Origin: Chromobotia macracanthus
Lineage: Eukaryota; Chordata; Actinopteri; Cypriniformes; Botiidae
Length of the DNA stretch: 64,000 nt
Assembly: GCA_036877525.1 (NCBI GenBank)
Contig: JAZGTH010000088.1
Coordinates: 4,529,501-4,593,500 of the forward strand
Reading direction: 5' to 3'
Shown: positions 13,061-25,200 of the stretch, one piece after another
How positions within the stretch are numbered: the first letter of the stretch is position 1
Layout: every line of letters begins with the position of its first letter
Made by a program: the position numbers and the translations under genes
Notes under the pieces: generated by a model
Database searches by the model: none
Told to the model about the DNA's origin: nothing
What the model saw: only the letters and a program-made list of their open reading frames with translations

Positions 13061-13799
13061 AAATATCTTTAATTTTTTAATACATACATCTGTATCACTT
13101 TTACATCATGTCAAGGCTGCATCATGTCAAGGTCTTTACATTTTTAATAATTTATTTTAGTTTAATTAATTAATAATTAATTGCAAGTTATGCATTTTGT
13201 TTAATGTGGTACTTTGATGTCACACCAGTCGGTGAAGCAAAAAACAATGTCAAACTTAAGGTTACAAGCTTACCATTACATAACTGATTTTGTTCATTTT
13301 TAACCCAAAATGTTGCGGATTACAGTTTGTAAAAAAAACAGGGTTTAACTTTAGAAATTTTACAATTTAGGAATCAAAATTCTCCAAAGGAAAAGGTCAA
13401 ATCTGTGAGCAAATATAATTATTATAACCAGTCACCAGATTTGTCACTCAGTAATTAATTTCTCAATTTCAGCATCAATTCTCTGGCAGTACCATTAATT
13501 TCAATCAAATAACAATGGGTTGCTGCCATTGCTTTATTATTAAATATAAAGTGCTACTACAGCTTCGAATTTTAGTCTCTTTAACTAAAGCTTCATTGAC
13601 ACAGTGACTGTAAAACAATATTTAAAATCATGAATGAACAAATACAAAAATATATTTATAATTTGGCAATGAGTAATAGTACCTCAAATGCGCTTATTAT
13701 TTTTGTCAATTACATTCAAATATGAAACAATGCAAAATACACAACAAAAACACATTCTTGATTGTTGTTGATGTTTGTAATGGAGAGAGTATTCAAACT
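13061..13799. other. intergenic, no gene seen
   Basis: Very AT-rich, with no supported feature on either strand. Confidence 0.45.
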
Positions 13800-14330
13800 G
13801 AAGTCTCACATGAGCTACCTCCAGATCATTCTTTTCATTCTTCTGAATCTGTCTGCAGTTTTTAATACAGTAAATCACCAGATTCTCCTGTCTACCTGTC
13901 TTTGTATTAAATAGTCACATTAAATAGTCACGGGGTACCTCAGGGTCATGCAATTTATGTTGTACAATGTCAGGAACATTAGACCCTTCCTATCCAAGCA
14001 AACTCCTGTTCCTCACTGATGGAATGATCATAACCCGACCAAACCTCACAATACTTTCACACTTTCAAGACACATCTCTTTTTTATGCACACTCATGTTA
14101 ATGCGCTTTTCCCAAAACACACAAAAACAAAATTACAACCAAACAAAATTCTTATACTGTTTTTTAACTACTGCTTCTCACATTCTCTTTAACTCTGATC
14201 TAGCCTTCCTGTTCTTATCTGAGCAATTTTAGAAATATGTATTGTAACATTTCATGCATTTGTCAACCACTTTTGATAAAAGTTTCTCCAACATGAATAA
14301 ATAATAATAAATGTAAACTCAGGCACAGAA
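13800..14330 (+). mobile_element. L2-clade LINE relic with large internal deletions
   Basis: Around 13848-13900 the plus strand reads LSAVFNTVNHQILLSTC-like, the reverse-transcriptase motif A region of fish L2 elements. It passes after a deletion to GVPQG-like coding (13930-13950) and then to a carboxyl-terminal stretch near 14040-14100. The end near 14290-14325, with AATAAATAATAATAAATGTA, resembles the 3' tail of this clade. Stops and frame changes throughout make it dead. Confidence 0.55.
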
Positions 14331-15112
14331 CAATTTTCATGTGCTACAACAACAAAACCTAAACCATTAAACGAATGCTTTTAAAGTACACCACTACGAA
14401 ATCATTGTTTACAATAGCTCATCTTATAGAGCGCACATTTTCTAAACTTTTATTTTCTGTTTGTTTTTTGTCTATATCCAAGGGATGAAAAAGAAAATCT
14501 ATTTAGTTTGGTTTCAAAAGAAACTCAGAGAAATCTAATTTAGAAGCATGAAAATAGTCTGGCAGTTCAGAGTCTCTCCTACATGAAGTCACATCTGACA
14601 TTATATAGCTTTGAATTTGTTACCTTTTACGTTTTAAATTCATTTTCTTCATTATTTTTTTCTCATCATTGAAGTCAAACAGTAAACGGCGTAATCAAAG
14701 CTCAGTCCACTTCACTGAACCTTGTAAGATTTCTGTTCTGTGTCTTCAGATTGTCTCTTGGCCCCATCTAGCCCTTAATGATGTAAGCCATTGGATGTTT
14801 GCAAGAAATGCGTTCTCTCCTGACCTTGTATGTACTGTAATACAGAGTTTGGAAGGTAGCCATTTCTAGGTTGTTGAGCATAATTCACTCAAGCCGTGTC
14901 CGTGACCTTTGTGAACACACCTCGTAACATTGTAAATAACCGTAAATGATGGTGACAGTGATGGTTATGTTTGGAATGCAGCCAAGAAACTAACAATCAT
15001 TTTATTGTAAACACACACTTTTCTCTGTGAGGTAAATCCTGTGATAAGTTTCAGTGAGAATTTACGCATTTTCCACAACATAAACAAGACCGCTGTGTCA
15101 GTTACTAATCTA
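14331..15112. other. npy1r 3' flank / 3' UTR region
   Basis: Lies downstream of the npy1r stop on the minus strand and must include its 3' UTR. No clear end of the transcript can be fixed, and no other gene is seen. Confidence 0.4.
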
Positions 15113-15529
15113 CTAAAGGTCTAGACTACTCATTTTTAGTGACACCTTGGACACATCTGTATGAATAGTGGACATGGCAACCATGTCATATTCATTGTCC
15201 CGGGCTGACACAAACTTGCAGAGTCGGAAGGCCCGGAGGTCATGCTGAAAGTTGCGGTTTAGGAACCCGTAAAACACGGGGTTTATGCAGACCGAGCACA
15301 TCGCAGTCAAGTGACACAGCGAGAACAGCAGATTGTGCGTGCAGTTCATAGCAACTTCGTGGTTCCAATCGATGATGCCGTTAAAGATGTTTAAAGGTAG
15401 CCAACAAACGGCGAATGCCACAACAATGGAAAATAGCATGACGTTTATCCGCTTCGTCTCAATGCTGCGGTATTTGTTTTCGCGTATTCTATCCATCATG
15501 TTGTTCCTCCGCTGCAGACGAGTGTAGAT
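15113..15529 (-). CDS. npy1r: neuropeptide Y receptor Y1, coding exon 2 (TM6-TM7 and tail)
   Basis: Acceptor CTCCTACAG precedes ATCTACACT (exon starts at 15529). The exon supplies 138 residues in phase 0 with exon 1 and ends at TAG (15115-15113). It starts IYTRLQRRNN, the third intracellular loop. It carries TM6 with CWLPLN (residues 284-289 of the joined protein), TM7 with NPVFYGF (325-331), the NRNFQHDL helix-8 start and a likely palmitoylated Cys at 346. The tail motif AMSTIHTDVSK is nearly that of mammalian Y1. All expected class A residues are present and there is no stop or frameshift. Confidence 0.85.
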   Translation of the reverse strand: MYTRLQRRNNMMDRIRENKYRSIETKRINVMLFSIVVAFAVCWLPLNIFNGIIDWNHEVAMNCTHNLLFSLCHLTAMCSVCINPVFYGFLNRNFQHDLRAFRLCKFVSARDNEYDMVAMSTIHTDVSKVSLKMSSLDL

Positions 15530-17287
15530 CTGTAGGAGCAGAAGAAAGAAAGAAACAGATAATAAAGAAATGTTTTTTATGTGATTGCATCTCATTATTA
15601 GGGATGGATCACAATGGATGATCAACTGAGTCAACAACTAGTAAGTCTCAGCCTCAAACGTCACACCAATGTTACCTGAACATAAGCTAACATAAGCTAG
15701 CATTATCTGATGCATAAGGCCAGAGAATTGGAATCACTTCAGGAGTTTTGAAGTTGTAATCTGATTGGTTGAATTCGACAGAATTTCCGACTGGAAACAT
15801 ATCACTGAACAAAGGGTTGAATTACCGTATCCAGATTTTCTGCTGTCAGTCTCAAGGTCCAACTACGTGAGACTAACAACTAGGTAGTTCTCTTGGTTAT
15901 CCATTGTACAATCACATGAGAGAAACTAGTTAAGATGACTAGTTTATCAAAAATGTTCCTTTTTTTGAAATGGTGCTTTAATTAGCATGCCATGCTTTAG
16001 CTCTTGGACAAAGTAAGAGCCTCTCTGAAAGACTACTTTAAATTCATCCCCTTTAAAGCACCATTGCTATAGTCATATATCTTCAGACGGATGTCTGTGA
16101 CCATTGTGTCACATCTTGCGCTTTTAAAGCTTTCTATTTTTAAGACCAAACATGTCTCAAGGCTCCTCCATTTATATCAGAGAGGTCTGTACCCTATAGT
16201 TTCTATACAATACAATATTTCAATTACGTAGCGCTCAGTATAGCTGTTTGGAATGCAAGAACATGTAAAAGCCCTCTAAGAAATGTGTCCTAATTATACA
16301 GGCTTTCCTTAAGGCTGATTAGCTGATTTTTGGTTTCGGCAACTCACAACCAGTCTTTTTTTAAATACAATTTTGCACATCCCTACTCATTAAAACACAA
16401 ATTAGATCTGTAAGGTACACGTGAATAGATTTGTAGTCTACCAACAACTGCTAAATTAACAACCCAGTGACACACTCTCTAGAGCTCTGAAGCTATAGCT
16501 GACCTGAGGCCAACCATCATTAAGAGCGCTTGTCTGACATTTTGGATGATGATCTGTGTTGTGTGTGTGTGCCTCTATGCCTTTAATATTGAATAAACAC
16601 AAGCTGACAGACCGAACACAAACAGCAGACTCTTTTAAGGAGCACAAATGCAGCGCTGCGTGATTTATGCACAACACGTGGTGGTGTTTACAACATCTCT
16701 GCGTGTCACAGAATGTTAATGTGCCTTAATATGCACAGTCCAAAAAAACAAAGAAAATGTGTAGCCTGTTATGAACAGAAAGTAGACACTCGCGAACAGA
16801 AGTTTGCCTGAGGAAGGTACCAGAGCAACAGTAGGCTGTTGAGCATTTTTTGTTGAGATTATTACAGAACAAAACAATGGCAAACAAATACTGTCATTAC
16901 TGACCACTTTTAATGGAGTTTTTTATATTACAAATATATCACAAAGGTCTTTAATATAGTTGATGTTTGGCGGCAATTTGGTTTTCTGATTTCGTTTATA
17001 ATGTCAAACCCCTGCAAGTAATTTACACTGTTAATGTTTACTCTAGTGATTGTGATTATTTGTAAATGTGATGTGTAATGTGATTTTATATGGGGAGGGG
17101 CAGAACTGCACCACTCAGAAATGCAGTCTGTCCAATTAAAACAGAACATCTGTGCAAGCTCCGCCCACATATTCAGGCCTTCATATGCTCAGCCAGTCAA
17201 ATGAAATGATCATTAGTTCATTAGACAGCAACAGATCAGTGTCCTGCAAGCACAACTGACTCAGAGACATTTTTTCTCTTGTTTTAT

Positions 17288-17328
<41 letters not shown>

Positions 17329-20092
17329 ATGATGAATGGCAGGGCTGACACAGAGTCCTGAAATAACTGCATGACGCAAAACCCGCCGGCTGAGAGAAAG
17401 AGAGAGGAAAGATACAGAGACTACGATATATGTTTGTCTGTAACTCATTATTTACTTCAGCTCGTATTTGAAAGCCAGTTTCACCCAAACTACATGAAAT
17501 TCTACATGTATACATGGTATAGTATGTAATATGCTTGTGTTTATACAAATTATTTTCTCCAAAGCTTATCCCTGGATCTGTCTTTGTTTAATTAGTTGAT
17601 TTAATGTGACTCTGGTTCGATTTAACGGATAGTGGAGCATGCAGAAGTCCTTTAGTCATTAGGACTCACACAAGAGAGGCTGATCTAATGAAATCTGACA
17701 GTTTCTGCCCTGACTGGACATGCAGAATCTCAGTTGGCGTCACATTCTGTATTGGACTGAGGGGTGGTTGGGTGACAGCAGTATCTAAGGATCTGAATAC
17801 GACTGAATATGAATGCTTGTCTTGTATTCTGTAGTTAGTGCCATAACAGGGTATAGTAGGGTTAAGGTAAAATCCCATTTGTTTTCTACACCAAGATTTT
17901 TTTGCAATAATGTATAAATCTTTTGACAGAGACCAACCATGAGCTCTGCAGAAGTCATAGTATTTTTAACTTTATTTTCAATAGTGAAATTTATAATGGA
18001 AAACGACACTGTCCATGAACGACAGTCCCACCAATCAGGAAAGTCTCTGTCACCATGAATAAATTCATAAATGTAAATGATCTTATCAGGGAGGTCTATA
18101 ATTCCTGGAGAGAGCTATTCATTGGCATTCCCATTCGTTTTTAATAGCAGTTTCTCAACTTGCGCCAAAATCCCTAGAAGTTTACGTTTGAAATCTTTGC
18201 CCATGGTCTCTCAGTTCTACAGTCAGATTTATAAAGCTAATCATCTGAGCTGCGAAAACCATGTTGTCGCTCTGGAGACTTTGAAAATGTCATAAAGCTG
18301 ATTGGCTGATGGCACAAAGCCCTTCACTAGCGACTATCCTTAGCTTGACATGAAAGACAGCAGAAACATTTGACATTTTTATATTACTGGCCAAATATTT
18401 TGGTCAGAATGCACTTTAGAATGGCTGTTAATGAAAAATGCTTTTTACAGTCAGATGGTGTAATTATGATATCTCCCAGCTAAATTATGCCCTTTTGTCA
18501 GGAACCGAGAGAGGAAGCAAAAATAAACTTTATTAAACAAAAAACTCCTTCGAGGGGAAAAACAAGAATCATAATAGGACTATCTATACTTAAAACCAAA
18601 ACAATACTAGACATAAACAATATCAAAACAAGACAAACTTCAAACGCAAGCAGACTTTTTGACTTACGTCAAGTCCAAGAACCAAGAACCAAGAACCAAG
18701 AACCAAGAACCAGGTTAGGATGAGAATCAAGAAGCAATACACTAGCAGAAGACAGCAAGCACAAGGACATTAAATAGAACAGCATACAAGGCAGGTAACA
18801 AGGGCAGCCAGGTGGGGGAAATAAACTAATGACTGGGATTATAACAAGGAAACAAGAGGGCGGGGTCAAGACACGAGACCGGAGGGTACATGGCACAAAG
18901 TAAACAAATAATGGTCATGTGCTTCCACAGATGACAAAGACACAGAGCATGATGTTTGGATCCTGACTCCTAGTCTTGGTTCTTGTTTCTTGGAGTCAGG
19001 ATCCAAACATCATGCTCTGATACAAAACACAAGGGATGTCAGGATCCTGGCAAGAGAACAAGGAAAAACTCAAGACAAGAAGACAGGACCCTGACACCTT
19101 CATCTCCATACCATCTCAAACTATTTACATATCGCTCGCAACAACACAGCGGGACCCGGAAAGCAATTGTTCACCTCCCCCCTGAATCACCTCCCAGACA
19201 AAATGTGAAACCATGACGAGTGAGGGAGGGAAAGGACGATACAGCGAGATGTTTATGAATCTGCGTGTGGGTGTAAGTGATGTTCCATTTTTTGACGTGG
19301 TTTGTTTTTTTGATCGTGGTTCATTACGTGTTAAAGTGACAGGCATCCTCGACAGAACTCGGTCATTCCGCTTGAAACGCTTCACAGCACTAGCCAATCT
19401 GAACAGTGAGCTATCATCACAGTGATGATAGAACGCTCATTCTGTCACCCCACACGCTCATTTATTAGTGTAATAATCTCCATATTGCCCCTATTATTGT
19501 GACACATATGACTTCCTCTTTACCATCTTTTACACATCGTTCTATACGTTTATTGTTATTGCTGCTATTTTAGGAACCTTCACAGATAATGATTCGTTCT
19601 CCTAATCTTTGAGACCTTTGAATTTTTAAATGATCTGTTTTACAAACCCTTCCTTCCTCTCTCTCTCTCTTTCTCTCTCAGTTATTCTGCCATTCCCTCT
19701 CTCTGTCTGTTTCATCCTACTTCACCCTGCCCTTTTTTCTAGATATTTTCCAATACCTGTAGCAGTATGTGTGTGTGTGTGTGTGTGTGTGTTGGCAGTG
19801 AGCTGATGTGGCAGGTCATGCTGACTGCTGGTCATGTGCAGTCAGAACACACACTCTGTTGCACTGACATATATCCAATCCCACTGGGTTCTGTGTCAAA
19901 AAACCCCAGCAGTGAGCTTAGACAATAGAGTAGACTGACAGAGACGTTCCTGAATGTGTATGTTTGTGTGTACGTGTGTTTGGGGAATGCAGTTTTATCC
20001 GAGACTACATATAAACTTATGTGTGTGTGTAAAGACTGGCCTCAGCTCATGTGTGTAAAGACTCAGCCTAACAGAGCAAAGAATTAGTCCAG

Positions 20093-20136
<44 letters not shown>

Positions 20137-22284
20137 CCCCCACACACACGTTTATTTATTTAAATGGGGACATTCTCTAGACTTCTATTGTTTTAATACA
20201 GAGCTAGTTATAAACAATATAACCTAACTTTAACCCACACTCAAACCCTAACAGAAAACTCTCTGCATTTTTACAATTGAAACTTACTATATTTTTATAG
20301 TGATTTTACAAATGAGGACATCCCCAAATAGAGCTTTTGCTCGGATTTTCAGGTTTTGCTGACTTTGGGCTACACATTTCCCCGATATATGATTAAGCAA
20401 CCCCCCCACACGCTCATGTTTACTTAGCTATATTATTATCTAAATTAGGGATACCACATACCACATACTGCTGTTATTTCTACAGACTAACTAAACCCTA
20501 TTGTTGTTGCCAAAAGGACATTATGTATTTTAAGAATTATAAAAGAATGTATTTTTTGCTTTTTGTTTTAACTGATGTCCCCAAAGGAAGATTTTAGTCA
20601 GATTTAGCTCACTTAAGGGGACACACTTGTTACACACACACAAACACATTTTAACATTCTAAAGGGCAACAGACGTGTTAATCTGGTTGCGTACCCTATT
20701 CTTTCACAGGAGAAGAATATTAGACTCTGAGACACCAGCCAGGATGTGATGGGGATCATTTTGGTTCAGACAATCCTACGAATATGGAAGTGGCCGTTCT
20801 TCAGCCCACAGAGTGTGTTTGACAGAGAGAACTCCTGTATCTACAAACTTTATGTTTGAGTTGTACTGTAAAGTTTTCAGATTTTTCATGATAAATAATT
20901 TTAAGATCTCATAAATGTTCCTGAAAAACATAAACTAAATCAACTTCTCAGCTTTTTCATGGGTTTTCCACCGTAAGCAAAATTTGATCTCTTTAACATC
21001 TCTGTTATTTTTTGTAAAACACAATTAGAATGATGACGATAATAAGATGACTTCAGCCCAAATAATATTTGGGGTATGCACACAACACAGATTTCGTCTT
21101 TAGCAGCATGCAGCTCAATTTTTTACTGAATTTAACGCTGTCAACTAATGGCAGAAAGAGGACATGTTTGGGAAATGTGTTTGATTATTTTAGCAATTGC
21201 AGTTGTGGTCCACTGGTTAGAGATTCGGGCTGACAGAAAACAACTGAGGGGCCATTGAGCAAGAAAGCTTACTCCCAGTTGCTCCCTGGGTACTAAAGTT
21301 AAGGGCTGCGCACTACTCTGGGTGTGTGTTCACAGTTTGCAGTGTGCGTCTTCACAACTCACCACTTAAGTGTGTGTGCACTAACTGAATGGGTTAAATT
21401 CTGAGTATGGGTCACCATTCTTGACCTGCATTTCACTTCACTTAGGGAAATTGCACAGAAATACTTCAAACTTTTACTGTGTCAACAATTGTCAATTGTG
21501 TTTAACCCACAACAAAAACAAAACAGAATCAAAAGCTCATTTGGGTCTTTCTTCTTACCTTCAGGTAACAGATGAAGATGAATGTGAGAGGAGTGATGTA
21601 CTGGAGCACCAGCATGGCAGTGGTGTAGGTGAGTTTAAGTTCTCTGGATGGCCACTCTTCCACACACACCACCTTCCCACTGTACTGCTCCTGAAACACT
21701 GAGGGCAGTTGCTTCAATGGAGCATCTGTCACCCTGGAGAACATCAGAAAGGGTGTGGCGGTGAGGGCAGCCAGGGCCCACGTGAGGCCAATGCCCAGAC
21801 AAGCTTGGTTCAAGCTGGGTCTCCATCCGCGAGGGTGGAGAATAAGTTGGTGTCTTTCGATGGCGATCAGAACCAAGGAGAAGATGGACACAGAGACAGA
21901 GCAGCACTGGACCAGACTGTTGAGTTTACACATGACCGCACCAAACACCCAGTGATCCATGAAGGTGTAAATGAAGGTGAACGGTAGACACACAAGGGAC
22001 ATTAGCAGGTCTGAAACGGAGAGGTTAGCGATAAGGATGTTTGTTACATTGTGAAGTTCCCGTTGCCGTGCAATGACGAGAATGAGAGCCAAGTTGCCCA
22101 CAACGCCCAACAGTACCACAGCACTGTAGACAATTGCCATGACAACGAACAAAGAGTCACTGCCGTAGCATTCATCGGCATATGCAATTGTGGAGAGGTT
22201 GCCAAGAGAGCAATTTGATGGGCCAGAGGAACAGTTTAGAGTTGTGATTGGTGGAAGTGGTGGTTGCAGGGCGGAGTCTGGCAT
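15113..22284 (-). CDS. npy1r: neuropeptide Y receptor type 1 (two-exon gene, overall span)
   Basis: Joining 22284..21559 with 15529..15113 gives 380 residues, close to the 384 of human Y1. The family is plasma-membrane Gi-coupled receptors for NPY/PYY that act in feeding, vascular tone and stress. The coding intron sits just after TM5 (..FICYLK / IYTRLQ..), the position known for the Y1 gene. That position, PRGWRP after TM3-4 and the TDVSK tail favour Y1 over the other members of the subfamily (Y4, Y8). Y8a/Y8b cannot be fully excluded without a tree. The intron is 6.0 kb, far longer than the roughly 0.1 kb known in mammals, and is filled with repeats. Confidence 0.78.
15530..18495 (-). other. 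npy1r intron, left part
   Basis: Intronic on the minus strand, with no exon seen. It contains a CT microsatellite at 17289-17324. The short open frames here are chance ones. Confidence 0.6.
17289..17324. repeat. (CT)n microsatellite
   Basis: Eighteen uninterrupted CT units. Confidence 0.97.
18675..18711. repeat. (CCAAGAA)n tandem repeat
   Basis: Five perfect copies plus two bases of the heptamer CCAAGAA, inside the solo-LTR-like element. Confidence 0.95.
18943..19019. repeat. perfect 28 bp inverted repeat (hairpin), 21 bp loop
   Basis: Arm 18943-18970 begins CAGAGCATGATGTTTGG and ends CTGACTCC. Its exact reverse complement occupies 18992-19019. The loop 18971-18991 (TAGTCTTGGTTC...) is the reverse complement, with one mismatch, of the CCAAGAA tandem repeat 260 bp upstream. 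Confidence 0.95.
19768..19793. repeat. (GT)n microsatellite
   Basis: Thirteen GT units. Confidence 0.95.
20095..20133. repeat. (TC)n microsatellite
   Basis: About nineteen TC units followed by a C run. Confidence 0.96.
21199..21445 (+). mobile_element. tRNA-derived SINE (HE1/V-SINE type)
   Basis: GCAGTTGTGGTCCACTGGTT AGAG at the left is a degenerate tRNA-like head with an A box. It is followed by CCATTGAGCAAGAAAGC, CCCAGTTGCTCCCTGGG, GTGTGTGTTCACAG and the tail GAGTATGGGTCACCATTCTT, which resemble the fish HE1-type consensus in order. The element ends just beside the npy1r exon 1 donor. A second member lies at 50975-51186. Confidence 0.7.
21559..22284 (-). CDS. npy1r: neuropeptide Y receptor Y1, coding exon 1 (N-terminus to TM5)
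   Basis: The ATG at 22284 (MPDSALQPPL..., with A at -3) opens 242 codons ending ..FICYLK at 21559, followed by donor GTAAGA. The extracellular N-terminus has three N-glycosylation sequons (NCS, NCS, NLS at 17, 24 and 29). TM1 has GNLAL, TM2 has NLSVSDLL, and TM3 ends in ERH (143-145), the DRY variant of this family. Cys119 and Cys207 form the expected extracellular disulphide. The frame is open to 22425 and another ATG lies there, but it has T at -3, no conservation and a CCCACAG acceptor-like site just after it. The upstream part is therefore probably 5' UTR or intron. Confidence 0.85.
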
Positions 22285-25200
22285 TGTTCCGCCTCCTCCT
22301 CCTCTGGGATTGGTGGGTTTCAGGTGAGGGTGACAGAATATTAGGTGATCACTGACTTCTTCTTTCAGGTAATGACCTTTCCAGGATCCTGTTGTCTTAA
22401 TTTTGACAACACACTGTGGGCACATACAACAACCATTAAATCAATACTCAAAGAATTAGATTACAGACCAATTAAGTTATAAATATGAATATATTTGTTT
22501 AATAAGAAGTTACAGCAACAAGTGGTCTATTGACCTCTGCTTTGTTGGCTTTTATTTTTAAGACATAAACAGTCATATTACAATTTTTAAAAGGCTTGTC
22601 TCTTAGACACATTTAATTATGCATTAATTATATATCATCCAGTGGCATTCAACAGGCAGTTTAATAATAATGAAAAGAAATAATGTTTCCCATTTCTAAA
22701 GCTATTTAATTAACATGCCTGGATGTGCACATGTGCATTATATGCATGCAATTCAGAAGTTCATTAAGATTTTGGCAGTCTATTCATTTTATTTGTATAT
22801 TCATAATGATGCCTTCAAACACTCTCAGCTGAGATACTGGCTAATAATATGAATAAAACCATTGGCTGTAGACTCACACACACAAACATATTTTCCATCC
22901 ATCATAAGCAACTCTCAGAAACTCTCTTTTATTTATGGATTTTCATCAAGACAGTATTTATATGCTTATTAAGCCGTTTTCTTTCTGAGGACCCCACAAT
23001 GTGGGTGATTTCAGGCTTTACTGTCCTTGTGGGGACATTCGGTCCCTAGAACAGGTTAAAAATTGACCCACATATTCTCACCTTGTTTAATACAGGAAGG
23101 CACCCAGACGTGACAGTGAAGGTTCTAATACTAAACTCAGAATCTTAAGTGAACTGAGCAGGTCTGAAGCAGGTTGTCAAGGTAACAGAGGTGATAAAGC
23201 CTCAGTTTTTAGCTCTCTGATTCATCCTATCATCCTTCTCTCTCTCTTTCTTTCTCTGTCTCTTTCGAAGACAGACAGATTTATCATATTTTAATTCATA
23301 GGGTTTTATTCATTCAACATGGTCATTAAAAAAACTGAATGAATATATTTTTACTCTAACTGTGACTCTCTGACTAATATAGACTGTTTCTTATACACTA
23401 TACACAAGCCAGTACACTTATTTGGTCTCCTGCAATGGGATCCCACAGATGGTTACTACTAATCCCAGTAGACTGATGCTAAATGGCAGGCGATTCGCAT
23501 GCCCTGTACAGAACATTACCTTGATAGTGCTGTTTTACAAAGTGACCTAGGACCTTGGAGTTGTGGGCTACAAAGGGAATATGCAAGCATTTGAAGCAGG
23601 CTCTTAAATGTCAAGATGGAGTAGGAGTCATTTATCTGTCTTTGTATGCCTGACAAAGAGAAAGACTAATTATGCAGCATATGAAAATTGAATATGTTCT
23701 TGAAGAAAGTCATTGAATGATCGGCACCAGTACTGCGAAATCTCTCAAAAATACAATGAACAACTATGATGTGACTTTTGAGACTTACTGATACTGACCT
23801 TGTACTGATACTGGAAAGGCAACAGACTTACACACACAATCAAAAACATACAGTTTACATAGAAGTGTTTGCGTGAGTGTGTAAAGGACATTAACTTTTG
23901 TTTTAGTGTTATATTACGTTTGGTTAATTTTATGTTATTGATAAACTGGTAGACAACATATGGGTAATGCTGTGACAAATATTATGTTTAATTCACCTTT
24001 CTGTTTAATGTTCCAGTGGTACCTCGTATTAATTATTAAAATGAGTGAATAAAACTCTTTTATTTTACAATAAACGATGCATATATGGGTTATGTTTAAA
24101 TCTTTATTACTTTTGCTTTAACAGAAGAAATCATTCACTGAATGGGAATGAAATCCTAAATAAACCTGTTTATTTCATAATCTGTTAATAGACTTTCAGC
24201 TTGATGCTGTTAAGATTTAGAAATTGAAATTGTTTTTTGTCTCTTGTTGTCTCTACTGTACTTTACTGAAATGACTAGCATGATCACTGTTTTTATATTG
24301 ATCCACATACTGTTGTGTCTTAAAAACAGTTAAAACTATATTAAACTTGATTATACAGTAAAAAATAGTGTTAGGTTTCTCTAAAAACAAGACTTAATTC
24401 TGTTATTATGCATCTAAATGAAAAATAATCCTTTGTATCAATATTCAATAAAGCCACTAAATATGTATACCAAAAAGCAATATAAAAATACAAAGAAATT
24501 TATTTTTTAAACTGTAATAAAGCTACGAAAGGATGTCGTCTACAAAACCTCCTGCAAAGAAAATGGAAGACCTTTACAAGCCTAAATGAGTCTGATAACA
24601 ATCTGATAACGTGACACACTCTCTTATCACATCCAGTGACATACAGATAGACGTGACCTGCCAAAATGACAAGATTCTCTTCCAAAAGCTGAACAGAATC
24701 ACGAGTCTTTGAGGGGCCATGAAAACCAAATGAAAGCAAAAAGGAGGAGAGACAGTACAGACAGAGAAGAACTGAGATGAAGATGAAGAACACAGTGACA
24801 AATCAACTGACAGAGACAATGAGAGACAGAGCAGGTAAAATATTGAAAGGGAGATACAGAGGGTTGGAGAAAGACTTACAGAAGTGTTAGTGATAGTAAA
24901 GCAGGATTTTTAACTTACATCAGAAAGCTTTAAATTAATAAAACACCTTTAATAGTGCAACTGTAGTCAGATCCTGTGTGCAATGTGCAATATAGAAAAC
25001 CACAGATATAACTGGCTCATCCAGAGAAACAAGAAGCAAATATTTCTACAGTCTTTAAGTACTTTCTTATAACGTGATCAGCTTTATGCTGTAAAAATCT
25101 TTCTTCAAACATTAAACGAAATATGATTTCTCTTTCAGTCTTTCATAATCCCCATGACATCAGACATCCCTCTGCTAGAATAATGACATAAAATGAACTT

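Larger units (their letters stand above)
18496..19096 (-). mobile_element. solo-LTR-like element (601 bp)
   Basis: The ends are TGTCAGGAACC (left) and GGACCCTGACA (right), forming TG...CA with a 7 bp inverted end. The flanks are CCTTT and CCTTC, a 5 bp target duplication with one mismatch, as left by an LTR integrase. Read on the minus strand an AATAAA polyadenylation signal lies near the end of the element (about 18521-18535), as in an R region. No internal coding region is present. It contains a 7 bp tandem repeat and a perfect hairpin, both listed separately. It sits in the npy1r intron, antisense or neutral to it. Confidence 0.55.
19097..21198 (-). other. npy1r intron, middle part
   Basis: No exon seen. 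Simple repeats are a GT tract at 19768-19793 and a TC tract at 20095-20133. The stretch 20160-20640 starts ATGGGGACATTC and ends TTAAGGGGACACAC, with GAGGACATCCCC inside. It resembles the common fish repeat built around GGGGACA/TGTCCCC words. Confidence 0.5.

Noticed and set aside
5311..20133. Microsatellite runs considered as CRISPR-like or other arrays
   Set aside because: Dinucleotide and short tandem repeats without spacers, in a vertebrate genome.
21635..21987. Open frames antisense or out of frame within npy1r exon 1
   Set aside because: Shadows of a conserved receptor exon.
24500..24819. Minus-strand frames with a hydrophobic start resembling a signal peptide
   Set aside because: Two overlapping frames compete, there is no recognised domain, and the sequence is low-complexity.
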